DNA of 64,000 nt from Paulinella micropora (GCA_009731375.1 BJOX01000288.1:25882-89881); one strand, 5' to 3'. Positions 43,205-55,869 are shown, counted from the first letter of the stretch. The notes: generated by a model not told the origin, from the sequence alone. Translations and numbers: made by a program.

Positions 43205-44261
43205 TGGTCTATATAGACTGGTAAAAAATTTTATGGAAAAAAATTAATTAATCAAACTCGCAATAGGGAGGACTTTTAATTTTTTCAAAAAAGATAACTA
43301 AGTTCAGGACACCAAGAAAAACTAAGAAACAGGTTTTAATGTCTCTTAGTGTTTATTTGGCAAAAGATAGATAAGTTATCTTTTTTNNNNNNNNNNNNNN
43401 NNNNNNNNNNNNNNNNNNNNNNNNNNNNNNNNNNNNNNNNNNNNNNNNNNNNNNNNNNNNNNNNNNNNNNNNNNNNNNNNNNNNNNNNNNNNNNNNNNNN
43501 NNNNNNNNNNNNNNNNNNNNNNNNNNNNNNNNNNNNNNNNNNNNNNNNNNNNNNNNNNNNNNNNNNNNNNNNNNNNNNNNNNNNNNNNNNNNNNNNNNNN
43601 NNNNNNNNNNNNNNNNNNNNNNNNNNNNNNNNNNNNNNNNNNNNNNNNNNNNNNNNNNNNNNNNNNNNNNNNNNNNNNNNNNNNNNNNNNNNNNNNNNNN
43701 NNNNNNNNNNNNNNNNNNNNNNNNNNNNNNNNNNNNNNNNNNNNNNNNNNNNNNNNNNNNNNNNNNNNNNNNNNNNNNNNNNNNNNNNNNNNNNNNNNNN
43801 NNNNNNNNNNNNNNNNNNNNNNNNNNNNNNNNNNNNNNNNNNNNNNNNNNNNNNNNNNNNNNNNNNNNNNNNNNNNNNNNNNNNNNNNNNNNNNNNNNNN
43901 NNNNNNNNNNNNNNNNNNNNNNNNNNNNNNNNNNNNNNNNNNNNNNNNNNNNNNNNNNNNNNNNNNNNNNNNNNNNNNNNNNNNNNNNNNNNNNNNNNNN
44001 NNNNNNNNNNNNNNNNNNNNNNNNNNNNNNNNNNNNNNNNNNNNNNNNNNNNNNNNNNNNNNNNNNNNNNNNNNNNNNNNNNNNNNNNNNNNNNNNNNNN
44101 NNNNNNNNNNNNNNNNNNNNNNNNNNNNNNNNNNNNNNNNNNNNNNNNNNNNNNNNNNNNNNNNNNNNNNNNNNNNNNNNNNNNNNNNNNNNNNNNNNNN
44201 NNNNNNNNNNNNNNNNNNNNNNNNNNNNNNNNNNNNNNNNNNNNNNNNNNNNNNNNNNNNN
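43205..44261. other. PLV right-end noncoding part and an 875-N gap
   Basis: Match to copy 1 runs to 43386, the end of the 13-bp inverted-repeat arm, where Ns begin (43387-44261). The true end of copy 2 is therefore unknown. Confidence 0.8.
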
Positions 44262-47103
44262 TGCAGAGCCAGATCTCGCCTCCTTCGGAATTTGCGTCCC
44301 CCTCGTCCCAGTCGCTGTCCTTTTGATCCTCCTCATGATCTGACTCCTGGTAATTCACCCGCCGAGCCGCCCTCCTCTGTCGCTTTGCTGCTCCGCCCCG
44401 CCCAGCGGGACGTGAGCCTCGCACTGCCGCTCCGGAGGAAGGGCCACCACGCGCTGCGTTGCCCGGCCGCTTCCTTTTCCAGCCTGCTTTTTTATTTGCT
44501 TTCTTTTTGCTGCTTTTGCCTGCGCCACCTTCGGTATTGCCGCCGTCGCCGTCGCCGTCGCCGTCGCGTCCCTTGTGGCTCGCCATAGCGTCCTCCAGTC
44601 TCTGCTGAAGGTCGGCCACCTTACCCTGCGTCGACAGCCCTAACCCTTTCAGCAAAGCGATACATTCGGGCTTGAGCATTTGGGTGAACCTTCCCTTTGC
44701 CTTGCTCTTTGCTCTCCCGCTGGCAGCAGACACCGAGTTGAAGTAGCTCTGCTTTTCCTCGTAGCTCATGCCATCGGTCGCTCCGGACTTCACGTGTATC
44801 GCCAAGGCTGGCTCCCCCAAGCTCTGATGCTTGGACTTGCACCGCTCGTCCTTTTTGTGCGCAGGTACGGGGTACTTCAAGCTCTGGGTGCACTTCTCGC
44901 ACCGCTTGCCCTCCTTAGCATCCTTGTCTTGGCGTAAATCCAACACAATGCGGTCACGGAACTCAACATCGCTGTGAACCGCGCCGTAGGCCACACCAGG
45001 CGTAAAAATTTTACCCTCATCTATTGGCCGGTAGTAAACCAATGAGCGCAGCTCCTGAAACATCCACGTCGCAACCTTCCGGGGATTCTCCTTGTTCTTG
45101 CTGATCCACGCTTCGATCACGTCCCTGTCGTGACCGTAGTACCGATGGTTCTTAAACCCTGCTTTTGCAGCTGCAAGAAGCCAATCCTCAACGGTATCGA
45201 AACCACGGCCCTGCTCAAGCTGACTCGTGAGAAATACCTTAGTGTGTATCCTTTGTCCGCGTCGCACACGTTCCAGGCATGCCCGCCGCACAGCATATCT
45301 GAGCGCATCTCAATGTTGTACTTCTGCCAGAACCTACAGCCAGACTGCATTCAATCAGCTGGTGCGTGACATACTAAATACTTGGATTCCGCCATGATGC
45401 ACTCTCTGTTATGGAAATCGCCCCCGCCATCGCCTGTGCGGATGCCAGGGCCCGGAAGAGATGACATCTCTCCGCTGCCTCCTTCCTCCTCAGTTCGCAT
45501 GTGGTAATCCCATATATACCGAGTCGTGGCGCCGGAATGCTCACATCTCATAATATTATAGATGTATTCATACTGCAGCACCCCGTCCGTCCGCCGTGTG
45601 ACGCGAGTGAACAACAAATCATTCATCTTCACGCCTGTTTCGGAGTACCAAAATATGTAGTCCTGATAGACTACCCAAGCGCCAAGCCCAGGTTCAAGCA
45701 GATCGATCTGTCGCGTGATGTGGCTGCACATGCAAAAAAGTCTCACAAACAAGCCAAATGGAAGCTGGGAGTGACCTTCGCTGCACCTTGTACTGCGTGT
45801 CGTGTCTCTCGCACTTTTTGATTTTTTCCTTGAGGTTTTTGATCTTTTCCAAGTTCCGCTTCTCATCTGTCAAAGCTTCCTCTCGCAATAGCTCGGCCTT
45901 CCATTTGTCCCAGTTGTCGTGCCACTTGCAAGGGACTGTTTTGGTAATGCAACGAAACAGAACATCCTCCTCCTTCAGTATCTTACCAACAGTCTTGCGA
46001 TTGCGAGGGACATAGTTGTGGTGGCATACATCGGTGCTTCCTGGCCTGACGCAGCCTCCCTTACAAAGATATGCAGCTGAGTTTTGCTCATTCCACTTTC
46101 CACCCCGCATAATGTGCGCCAAGCGCTCGAAGCCCCCTGACTCCTCCACCATTTGCGCGTAGATTTGAGGGTGGGCTGTGGTTCTGAACCAATTAAAAAA
46201 GGAGTCCAATGATCCAAACCAAAATGCAGCGTTAGACCCTGACTTCCCAGCCAAGTTCTCTTTCACAACAGAAGCAGTGATCCGCTTCTCCATCGGTGTG
46301 ATCTTTTCTCGCTCGGCGTTCGCCATCACTTGCTGTGAAAAGATGTCAGGCTTCTTCAGTTTTACCCCTTCCTGCAGATTGGCGTCAGCATCTCGAACAG
46401 CTTTTGCTGCTTTGCGCGCATACCGATCGCTGATCGAAGTAAAGATTTCTTGAAATTGTTTTGAGGTCATCTTCCCTCGAAGCTTCCCAACAAAAGCCTG
46501 CTTGTGAGCTGATCGATAGGGAAAACTCTGCACAATTTCTTTGACAGCCTTGGCAGCTGCAGCTTCCGCTTGCCCTTGCTGTACTAGCGCTGATACTTGG
46601 GGGAACTGCTCCTTGCCTTTCTTAGATAAAAGTAAGCACATCAGTTGGTCATCCGTCATCCCATCGAGACTCTTACTTGAGCGCATCTTTTCCTGGTATC
46701 TCCTGCTCCTTTCCAAAGTCTTACGGTGCCGAACATCGACTAGCGTCTCATCAAGTCGCTTCCTGGAATGATGGCCGCTATGTGCACTAGATTCAGTATC
46801 TGATACGCCCCCGGAAGAGAATGCAGATCCACTCGATGGGCTCAACATATTGAATGAAGCAAGGGCTGACGGTGCGACTTCTGACACTCGAGAACTAGCT
46901 CGTTGTTCCACTAGCTCCACCTTTGCAGACAGCGGTATAGAGGACCGACTCCTTGCTACAGCAGACTGTACTGCCGACTGGCTTATGGTTGATTGGGTGG
47001 CTAATCTGGCTAGGAACGACATGGCATGCCTCTGGGACAGCAACAACAAGCAGTTCATACTCACAATCACATTGTTCGTATAGCACCGAATAGAGCTTTC
47101 CAA
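44262..47103 (-). CDS. Multi-exon gene with a SAP-like domain
   Basis: Phase-matching exons on the minus strand are 47103-45787, 45707-45382 and 45333-45238 (introns of 79 and 48 bases); a long last open part runs from about 45230 into the N gap at 44262, but its junction with the previous exon does not fit a normal intron, so a frameshift or error is possible. The N-terminal part is helical and charged. The middle has GGCVRPGSTDVCHHNYVPRN, possibly a metal site, and FWYSETGVKMNDLLFTRV; then FWQKYNIEMRSDMLCGGHAW. The last part has a SAP-like helix pair (LKPECIALLKGLGLSTQGKV...LQQRLEDAM), known from DNA-binding chromatin proteins, a (GD)n run, and a basic Gly/Arg tail. Function is unknown; a transposon-derived origin is possible. 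Confidence 0.5.
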
Positions 47104-47389
47104 AGGCTGAAGCCTCCAAGCTGAAAAGGGTCGAGATTGGGATGCCGACTACAGCACAAGTGGGATGTAACATAACAAGAGAAGAGGTGACGACCTGCGA
47201 GGGTGTGTCACTAGTGGCTCGCTCTGCACAAACGTGTCACAAGGGTGCTTTTTCAAAGCTCCTAAACTCACCGTACCGTACAGGGAATAGTGGCATTCGG
47301 CGGGTTTCTTTGGCATTTCTCCTTAAGTTTGAGAGCATTCCCGCTTCAACTAGTTCAAGTGCTGTTCCTGTTACCCCACTGCCTTTCGC
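47104..47389. promoter_or_regulatory. Divergent intergenic region
   Basis: About 286 bases separate the start of the SAP gene (minus) from the ATG at 47390 (plus). It is probably a bidirectional promoter; no clear TATA box is visible. Confidence 0.3.
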
Positions 47390-48770
47390 ATGCCCAAGGA
47401 GAAGATTATTGTAGAAACTATCGAGGCCTATCGTGTGGAAAGAAAGGATGGACAGCAGACGGTGTTTGTGCAAGTGAATAACGACGAGACATGGCAACCG
47501 TTAGGCGACTGCAAAATTGACACTGCAATCACGATGCAGTACAATGATTTTCCAAGCCCAGATCCCAATGTGCCGGCATGGGACATAAAAGAAGACAATA
47601 TGGTCTTTCGATACGCCCCGCAAGGAAAAGCCAAAGTTCGCAGTCTCACAGGAAAGCCAAAGTTTTTTGACCCTAGCCTGGCAGAACAAAAGACGACTCA
47701 TAGTCGCAGAGCTAGGGCAAAGCGTCAGCAGCCTGGTTCAGCTGAAAAAAAGGATGACTCGCACGTGTCAGAAGCTGAACAACAGCCGAAAAAACGGCGG
47801 GAGGGCAAACCTTCTCAAGCCACGAAGAAGGCACAATCGCAGCAGAAGGTTTGCTGCTTCATACATACATAGTTAGGAAAGTAAGTAAGTAAGTTCGTAA
47901 ATAAACAAATAAATAAATAAATAAATAAACAATCAAATCAAGAAATGAATGATGAGTAACGAGAAAATAAGTACATCCATGCATGCAACAACAACAGAGC
48001 ATACATACAATTATTATTGCATGCATACCTACACGCATGCACACATACATACATACATAGTTAGGAAAGTAAGTAAGTAAGTTCGTAAATAAACAAATAA
48101 ATGAACAAATAAACAATTAAATAAGGAAATGAATGATGAGGCACGACAAAATACGTACATGCATGCATGCAACAACAACAAAGTATACATACATATATTG
48201 CATGCATACCTACACGCATGCATACATACATACATACATAGTTAGGAAAGTAAGTAAGTAAGTTCGTAAATAAACAAATAAATGAACAAATAAACAATTA
48301 AATAAGGAAATGAATGATGAGGCACGACAAAATACGTACATGCATGCATGCAACAACAACAAAGCATACATACATATATTGCATGCATACCTACACGCAT
48401 GCATACATACATACATACATAGTTAGGAAAGTAAGTAAGTAAGTTCGTAAATAAATGAATGAATAAAGAAATAAACTATTAAACAAAGAAATGAATGATG
48501 AGGCACGACAAAATACGTACATGCATGCATGCAACAACAACAAAGCATACATATATATATTGCATGCATACCTACACGCATGCATACATACATACATACA
48601 TAGTTAGGAAAGTAAGTAAGTAAGTAAGTTCGTAAATAAATGAATGAATAAAGAAATAAACTATTAAACAAAGAAATGAATGATGAGTAACGAGAAAGCA
48701 ACAACAACTATGCATACATGCACGCATACATACACGCATACATACATACACACATACAAGAGAAAATCAA

Positions 48771-48809
<39 letters not shown>

Positions 48810-50555
48810 ACAAATAGACAAATAAACAAATAAACGAATCGTTCTTGCAGTGGTCGCCCGGCCGTAAACAGCGTGGTAGGAGGCGTGGCAGCAAAAAGGC
48901 TGCTGAACCAGTTTCACGTCGTGTCGATTTCTCTGAAGCGCTAGCTGCCACTGGGTACTGTCATCTTGATGTCGTTTTCTCATGACATTGGCATATTTTT
49001 CAGTGACGAGGCAAAGGAGGGTCTTGAGGAGACGAGCGCATCAGCTCCCAGGCAGGAACGGTATTAGTTTTGCAATTTCTGGTGTTTGCATGCTGCTTAA
49101 TGTGATTGCATTGCAGGGTGATACCAGCAGCACACAGCCCCCCGCCCCCACCACCGCCGGACAGAGATGATGTTTTGGAAAAGCTCAAGCACTTGAGCGC
49201 AATTTCCGCATCGGCCAGGGCTGCTTTGTTGAGATCGGCCAGGGCTGCTTTGTTGAGATCGCAGGGATAGTATTGCGTCCCGCAAGGTCAGGCGCAAGTC
49301 GGTATTGCCAAAGGGCGAGGTGCGCGTTGTTGCAATGGATTCGTTCGTTGATCCAGAGGGAAGAGATCCTCTAGAAGGTTACGGGGTGCAGCTAGTTCCC
49401 ATCAACGGAGCTCGGTACGGGGACATTGGGCTGCGGGAGGGCGAGGAGCTCGGCGGATTCGGGAGGGAACTGCTGCTACAATTTTGGGGCGACTGCTATG
49501 ATGAAAAGGTGGATCCCGCAGGCTTCTCTGCTGTTTTGGCAAGTCCGGGCGACAGCACGCTCAAGATCGGTGGCAAGCTCTGGTGCTTTACCAAAGCACA
49601 TCGCAAGGAAGTAGCAGAGGATCGTTCCCAGCCGCCATGCAACGCAGGCGCGCTGATAAACCATGCGCCTGAGGGTTCAGGTGCAAACTGCACCTGGATT
49701 CTGCCGAAAGGCAAGAGAAATCAATACCCCATCCTCAAAATGACGGACAACCTCGTGTACGGCGGTTTTTTTTTATTTGACTACGATGGCCAGAAGGGCT
49801 CTGTGTATTGGCCCCAGCACGTTGGGGGAGTAACGCCCCGGGACATGCCTCTGGCGGCGGATGCGGACAGGAAGTTGATTTGGCCTCGCTTCAATAAGCC
49901 TTCGCCTGCACCCCAGAACTTCAAGGTAAGAGCCTGCACCCACACAACACAAAACATGCTTGCACTCTCACAGCTACCTGCAAAGAAGACTGCAGCTGGT
50001 AAAAAAGTTGGAGTCGGTGGCAAGGGTGGCAACCAGACGCACCTGCCAACTTGCCTTTGCCCGACGTGCCCCCTGGGCATCAAGAAGCGCGCCAAGGCAA
50101 GGGCCAAGCTTGCTGCTGCTAATAATACTGAAGCGCGCGCGCAAGGTAATAAGCTTGCCGTGCACAATCTGATGTGATGGGTACCTGGTTTTGATTTAGA
50201 GGAAACGGACGAGGAGGATTCGGATGATGAGTCGGAAGATTCGGATGATGAGTCGGAAGATTCACCCTTGCAGTCACCTAAAAAGAAGAAAGTGAAGCGT
50301 GGCACTGCAAAGGAAAGTGGTTCAAAGCGGCCGGACGGGCAGACCCCGATCCAAGGGGGAGGTGATCGTCAGCTATGCGCTCCAGGCTGTCGATGCCCGC
50401 GGTGCCGCCAGTCGCAACGCGTCCCCGGGCATGGAGAAGGGTGCGATTGCACAGGGTGCGTACCACATGGCAAAGGGTGCAAATGTGAGGAATGTGTACC
50501 AGATGCTAAGCATGGCAAAGGGTGCAGATGCAAGGAGAAGTGCGCGCCCCCATCG
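47390..50555 (+). CDS. Multi-exon chromatin-type gene with a SET-like domain and cysteine-rich tail
   Basis: Exons with matching phases: 47390-47848, 48851-48954, 49004-49060, 49117 to about 49267, then about 49270-49925, 49974-50145, 50200-50555 (cut by an N gap). The junction near 49270 is not solved and has an in-frame TAG. Exon 1 starts MPKEKIIVETIEAYRVERKD and ends Lys-rich. The 49305-49925 part resembles a SET domain: GALINHAPEGSGANCTW about residue 115-131 (the NHxxxxNC pattern) and GGFFLFDYDG about 153-162 (the GEExxxDY pattern). This would be a lysine methyltransferase, moderate confidence. The end is acidic (two DDESEDSD units) followed by tandem HGxGCxCxxC units resembling a CXC domain. 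It lies divergent to the SAP gene. Confidence 0.5.
47865..48770. repeat. 181-bp minisatellite in intron 1
   Basis: Five units begin with TAGTTAGGAAAGTAAGTAAG at about 47871, 48058, 48239, 48420 and 48601 (three of the intervals 181 bases). Each contains TAAATAAACAAATAAAT, GAATGATGAG, GCATGCATGCAACAACAAC and GCATGCATACCTACACGC. Followed by (AAAT)n to 48830. It lies between the donor at 47849 and the acceptor at 48850. Confidence 0.9.
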
Positions 50556-50565
50556 NNNNNNNNNN

Positions 50566-50981
50566 CAAACACCACCGAAAGCCCTATTTTAAGTATCAGG
50601 AATAAAGCAAAATATGATGCAGGTGGTGCTAACCTTACCAACTATTCAAATGTCTTTCCTTCATTAATAAGTATTACTAATGAGGATACAAAAGCAAATA
50701 TTGTAAAAATGATATTGAACGGGACACTGACGGGGGCTGGTTTTGTTGATGTGGATGCTAAAACTTCAATTGTAAATATAGATACAAAAGCGTCCGCTGT
50801 AGCGAGTGGAACAACAATTTTTAAACTTTATGTAAATGCAACCTCAACACAACAGATTAATCTCAGAACGTACGATATTCAATTAACACCGAATGATGTT
50901 TTGACATTCACACAAAAGGCTGTGTCGGCAGGGGCTGGTAATACTATTAATGTTATTGCTAATTTCATAGAGGATCAGTGA
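50566..50981 (+). pseudogene. Fibre-like protein C-terminal fragment, PLV copy 3
   Basis: Begins at an N gap and equals the end of the fibre gene (8167-8582). The frame is open across the gap into the host gene, which is an artefact of the unknown gap length. Not a functional gene as it stands. Confidence 0.8.
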
Positions 50982-51003
50982 AGCAAAAAAGAACTAATTT
51001 ATC

Positions 51004-51375
51004 TTACTTTACTTTTTTTTTTGGTATTATTTTTTTAACATTACCTTTTACAACACGAGTGGATTCGCTCGTGTTCTTTGCTATATCTTCACCTACTGCG
51101 GTAGCATTTGCTATCTCTTCACCTACATTAGCCTTTATTTCGGTAATTCCTGTCTCTTTTAAATCAGTCTCCTTAAATGGTGTGCTTGGCTCATCAACCA
51201 ACACGTTTTCTAACGGAATAACTACTTTAACATTATCATCCCTCGGCTTGTATTGCTCATAGAAAGAAACAATGTCAGGTTTAGTCCATTTAATTGTCTG
51301 CTTTTTAACTTCGCTGTCAATGTTCCATTTTTCAATTTCGTTTAAGTAGTCCTGTTTGGTGCTGAGTTCGCTCAT
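51004..51375 (-). CDS. Lys/Glu-rich PLV protein, copy 3
   Basis: As 8600-8977, but one T fewer in the T run near 51012-51021 shifts the last codons so the protein ends KKIIPKKKVK, two residues shorter. Confidence 0.55.
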   Translation of the reverse strand: MSELSTKQDYLNEIEKWNIDSEVKKQTIKWTKPDIVSFYEQYKPRDDNVKVVIPLENVLVDEPSTPFKETDLKETGITEIKANVGEEIANATAVGEDIAKNTSESTRVVKGNVKKIIPKKKVK

Positions 51376-51407
51376 TAATGTATACTATAAAATTTCATTT
51401 TATTTTA

Positions 51408-51695
51408 TTATAAATATTTTTTTACTTCCGTCTTAATGTCTGTAAATTTCTCGAACCAAGGTTGCTTTTGAACCCATTCAAGATATGGCTTATCAATTAA
51501 AGCAATGTCAGAAACCTTCTTCCCGCGATATTTACCAAACGGAAAAATATCCTTAGGCTTTCCTTCTCTACTTTTTTCAATTGCCTTAATTTCTTCATCA
51601 ATTATTTTTTGTACATCTTTTACTGAAAAGAATTCCTTATTCTTCTCAATTGAAAGTTGTTCAAATTTTTCACATAGTCTAGTGAGGGTGGTCAT
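51408..51695 (-). CDS. Exonuclease-X C-terminal-like PLV protein, copy 3
   Basis: Identical in protein to 9010-9297. Confidence 0.6.
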   Translation of the reverse strand: MTTLTRLCEKFEQLSIEKNKEFFSVKDVQKIIDEEIKAIEKSREGKPKDIFPFGKYRGKKVSDIALIDKPYLEWVQKQPWFEKFTDIKTEVKKYL

Positions 51696-52046
51696 TGGTC
51701 TATATAGACTGGTAAAAAATTTTATGGAAAAAAATTAATTAATCAAACTCGCAATAGGGAGGACTTTTAATTTTTTCAAAAAAGATAACTAAGTTCAGGA
51801 CACCAAGAAAAACTAAGAAACAGGTTTTAATGTCTCTTAGTGTTTATTTGGCAAAAGATAGATAAGTTATCTTTTTTATAGTTTGAGAGAAATTCAAATA
51901 TAGACTATTTAAGGCTTAATGATTGTTATATTGAATTTGGATAAAATTATGTATATTTTTATTGAAATTAATAGTAAGACTAATTTATATAAAAATAGGC
52001 TTATTTTATATAAAAAGATAAGTGTCCTATAGTAATACCTATAATA
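51696..52046. other. PLV right end, copy 3, and virus/host junction
   Basis: Same as 9298-9648, with the same 13-bp inverted repeat and the same change to host sequence at GTACATG (52047). Copies 1 and 3 therefore descend from one integration event. Confidence 0.75.
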
Positions 52047-52256
52047 GTACATGTCCCGAGTTCAATCAGTGACATGGAATGCGTATGCACAAAGGTTTGT
52101 TCAACTGTTGTGGTGAGATAAATGAGAGGGATGCTTTTTATTTGCTTGCACGTTTACTTTTTTTACTTTCTACATTATGCATCATTTATATGTACTGTAT
52201 AACGTATATATATGTATAAATTTTTCTCTGCATCTCTTTCTCTCAGTCTCTCTGTT

Positions 52257-52302
<46 letters not shown>

Positions 52303-52394
52303 TTTTCTCTCTCTATCTCTCTCTCTAGTCTCTCTGTCGATCTATCTTTCTTTTCTTTCCTTCTCTCAAGACACTCTGTGTTAATTTATTGCTT

Positions 52395-52445
<51 letters not shown>

Positions 52446-52594
52446 GAGAGAGAGAGAGAGAGATCCCTGACTGCGTACATAGAAAGATATACTGTTTTTT
52501 GAAATTTTGACATGTGCCCCGAGGGTGCTCGCAACTTCCGACACGAAAATTCAATAGAGCTCATCCACACGCGTCGATGCAAAANNNNNNNNNN

Positions 52595-52630
<36 letters not shown>

Positions 52631-53158
52631 GAAAAAGAGCAGAGTTTACACCCGCAAGGATTTTTTGAAAAAATTTTTTACTCACCTTGATATTTCAAGA
52701 TATACATTGGTAAAAAATTTCAAAAGATCCTTGCGGGTGTAAACTCAGCTCTTTTCGAAAAAAAAATTTGCATTCGACACGTCTGGATGAGCTCTATTGA
52801 AGTCTCGTGTCGGAAGTTGCGAGCACCCTCGGGGCGCATGTCAAAATTCAAAAAACAGTATATCTTTCTATGTACGTCACCTTGATATTTCAAGGTATGC
52901 TTTGGAAAATCAAGGTATACCTTGATATTCCTTGGTATACCTTGACTATTTCAAGGTATACCTTGACTATTTCAAGGTACACACACCTTGACTATTTCAA
53001 GGTATACTTTGGATATGTAAGGTAAACATTGAAAGGCTAAGTCCTTGCATGTCTATTTCTTCGGATGCTGCGTGGCAGGATAATCTCAAGGGCGATTTCC
53101 CGCCGATAAACCAAGAGGAGATGCAGACCTTGAATCACAGATCTCTCTCTACCTCTCT

Positions 53159-53196
<38 letters not shown>

Positions 53197-53197
53197 G

Positions 53198-53241
<44 letters not shown>

Positions 53242-53715
53242 CATCTCACGACAACGTATGCTTGAGTGCCTGTCCTACGTGGCATTGATTAAGTACGGAC
53301 CCTAGTCTTTGTGATGGTTAGTGTACCCATTGCAAAACTACGTGCTTTCAGAACGACTTTGCAGACGTAGGAATGAACATCTTTTGATGTGTATTGCTGG
53401 TACATGTCCCGAGTTACCTCCGTGACGTAGAAGGCGTATGCACAAAGGTTTGTTTACGATTTTACGATAAACGCATGTGCGAGGGTTGGCTTTTTATTTG
53501 CTTGCACGTTTTACTTTTTTTACTTGCTACATGATGCATCATTTATATGTACTGTATATATTATATATATGCACAAACTTTTCTCTGCATCTCTTTGTCT
53601 CCGTCTCTCTGTTGCTTTCCCCCCCCCCCCCTCTCTCTCTCTCTCTTTCTCGTTTCTGTCAATCTCTCTCTCATTTCTCTCTTTCTTTTCTTTCCTTTTT
53701 TCAAGATATGTCTCA

Positions 53716-53783
<68 letters not shown>

Positions 53784-53894
53784 CAAGGTATACCTTGCCT
53801 TACCAAAGTATACCTTGCCCTACCAAGGTATACCTTGAATCACAGATCTCTCTCTACCTCTCTCCCTCCCTCTCGATCTCTCTCTCTCTTTCTT

Positions 53895-53988
<94 letters not shown>

Positions 53989-54226
53989 TCACGACAACGT
54001 ATGCTTGAGTGCCTGTCCACGTGGCATTGATTAAGTACGGGCCCTAGTCTTTGTGATGGTTGGTGTACCCATTGCAAAACTACGTGCTTCGGAACGACTT
54101 TGCAGACGTAGGAATGGACATCTTTTGATGTGTATTCTTTTATGCATCATTTATATGTACTGTATATATATATATATATATGCATAAACCTTTCTCTGCA
54201 TCTCTTTCCCTCTGTCTCTCTGTTGC

Positions 54227-54283
<57 letters not shown>

Positions 54284-54450
54284 ATTTCTCTCAATCTCTC
54301 TCTCTCTCTCTCTCTTTCTCATTTCTCTCTTTCTTTTCTTTCTTTCTCTCAAGATACTCTATGTCTTAATTTATTGCTTGCGCTCTCTCTCTTCTTTCCT
54401 TCTCTCAAGATATGTCTCAATGTCTCTCTCTCTCTCTCCGTCCCTCTCGA

Positions 54451-54507
<57 letters not shown>

Positions 54508-54606
54508 CAAAGGCAGTGCTGCAGGACTTGCGGACAAAGCAGCCGTTTTGTGAGATTTCGTCGTCGTCTCGGAGGTACAGTCTTTCTTCCCTCAGGCTTT
54601 GCTACC

Positions 54607-54640
<34 letters not shown>
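52047..54640. repeat. Second copy of the host repeat region 9649-11990
   Basis: Same blocks in the same order as next to copy 1, with differences in CT tract length and in the foldback segment. No gene; serine- and leucine-rich frames are CT translations. Palindromes at 52690-53030 and 53785-53840. N gap at 52585-52594. Confidence 0.7.
52474..52877. mobile_element. Foldback element with arms of nearly 200 bp
   Basis: The left arm (CGTACATAGAAAGATATACTG ... CGCAACTTCCGACAC ... AGAGCTCATC ... GTTTACACCCGCAAGGA) returns in reverse complement in 52710-52877. The centre contains TATTTCAAGATATACATTGG, a decayed palindrome of the main family. An N gap and poly-A lie inside the left arm. Single arms occur at 10045-10161, 38397-38580 and 39587-39623. 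No coding capacity. Confidence 0.7.
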
Positions 54641-54643
<3 letters not shown>

Positions 54644-54830
54644 GACTTTTCAAAGTATGCCTTGGCTGTTTAAGGAATACCTTGCCTTTTGATAAGGTAT
54701 ACCTTGGCTTTTCCAGGTATACTTTGGCTGTTTAAGGTATAGCTTGCCTGTCGATAAGGTATACCTTGCCTTTTGAAGGTATACCTTAGCTGTTCTGAGA
54801 GAGAGAAAGAGAGAGAGAGAGATTGAGAGT
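54641..54830. repeat. TCAAGGTATACCTTGA-type palindromes in place of the chromodomain gene
   Basis: Six or seven variants (AAGGTATACCTTGG, AAAGTATGCCTTGG and others) and a GA tract. Relative to the first copy, the sequence from about 11990 to 14830 is missing here. Confidence 0.65.
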
Positions 54831-55168
54831 TGGAGCTGGTCCGAAGGACTCCATCTTGTTACACCGCCGACTTCATGGGCAAGGCCCGGTTTTTCGGGTT
54901 GCACATAGTCGGATAGGTGCATGTACAAGGTGCCCCGTGTTGCCCAGGCCTTTCTAGTTGGTCAGGATGCCGGTCACAACCAAGCTTTCAATTTGTCTGG
55001 GTGCTGCCCGTCCAGTTGGGCAGTCACCAAACACAATTGGCGAGAGTCCCCTTCTGGACATTTTTTACATGNNNNNNNNNNGGGGGGGGGGGGGGGTGTT
55101 GTTGCTAGGCTTTATTAGCTGTAGCCACCAAAATTTCAATAGAGTATGAGAAAGCTCACGAACCGCAG
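54831..55168 (+). pseudogene. Decayed first part of the zinc-finger/methyltransferase locus, copy B
   Basis: Close copy of 14870-15319 with a few substitutions (GATTCC/GACTCC, GGGTCGC/GGGTTGC) and an N gap at 55072-55081 replacing about 140 bases around the G run. Confidence 0.4.
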
Positions 55169-55614
55169 GAAAAAAAAAGGGTGCGTTGCGCTTTGGGTTT
55201 CGATGCGGGATTTTTGTCCCTGGTCGACATCCAGGATGGGAGGGGTTTTACGTTGTGGCGGTCCCCAAGGTTTCCAAGCAGATGGGCAAACTGTGGATCG
55301 GCTGCCCAAGGACTGTCATCATGGCCTATGGGGGTGAGTATGTAAAGAGCGACTCAGTTTGCCCGGAGGAAGAGAAGCACGCACGAGCCATAGAAGTGGG
55401 CAAGGGAAGAAAATTAGTGTTCACTGACGAAGTGAGGGGGAGACTCTTAGCTGCTCGCAACAAGAGTCATGAAGTTCTACATGAAGCTCTGTACCGGGAG
55501 GGTGGGGGATTTGCCCAGCATAGTTTGCGGCCCGATTGTGAAGCAGCAATAGAGAATGATGGAGCTCGTGTTTTAATTCGGTCTATCGAAAACATTTTTT
55601 CGGTCAATGCATAA
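55169..55614 (+). CDS. Host coding segment of unknown function, copy B
   Basis: Copy of 15320-15765, open to the same TAA; one visible change is Glu to Gly (AAGGAAAG to AAGGGAAG). Confidence 0.4.
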
Positions 55615-55748
55615 CCATTCACTACGGCAATGAGTGCTTACAGTGGATGCGGAATATCGGACAGGAAGTAGGATCCCTGGTTTGGAACTGTACAATTCCA
55701 TTTAAAAAAATGTATACCTCTGTTGTGTCTCTCTCTCCTCTGCAAAGT

Positions 55749-55869
55749 TCAATGCATACCTTGACTTTTCAAGGTATACCTTGACCTTTCAAGGTATACC
55801 CTGACGTTTCAAGGTATACCTTGACTTTCTAAGGCATACCTTGGTTTTTTTAAGGTAATCCTTGGCCTT
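55749..55869. repeat. TCAAGGTATACCTTGA-type palindromes, copy B
   Basis: Same five or six elements as 15900-16020, unchanged. Confidence 0.8.

Noticed and set aside
43336-45291. Very long minus-strand frame through 43387-44261
   Set aside because: Most of it is N translated as unknown residues. Only the part from 44262 upward is supported.
50268-50981. Fusion of the Cys-rich host protein with the PLV fibre C-terminus
   Set aside because: The open frame crosses a 10-N gap of arbitrary length (50556-50565), so the fusion is an assembly artefact until reads span it.
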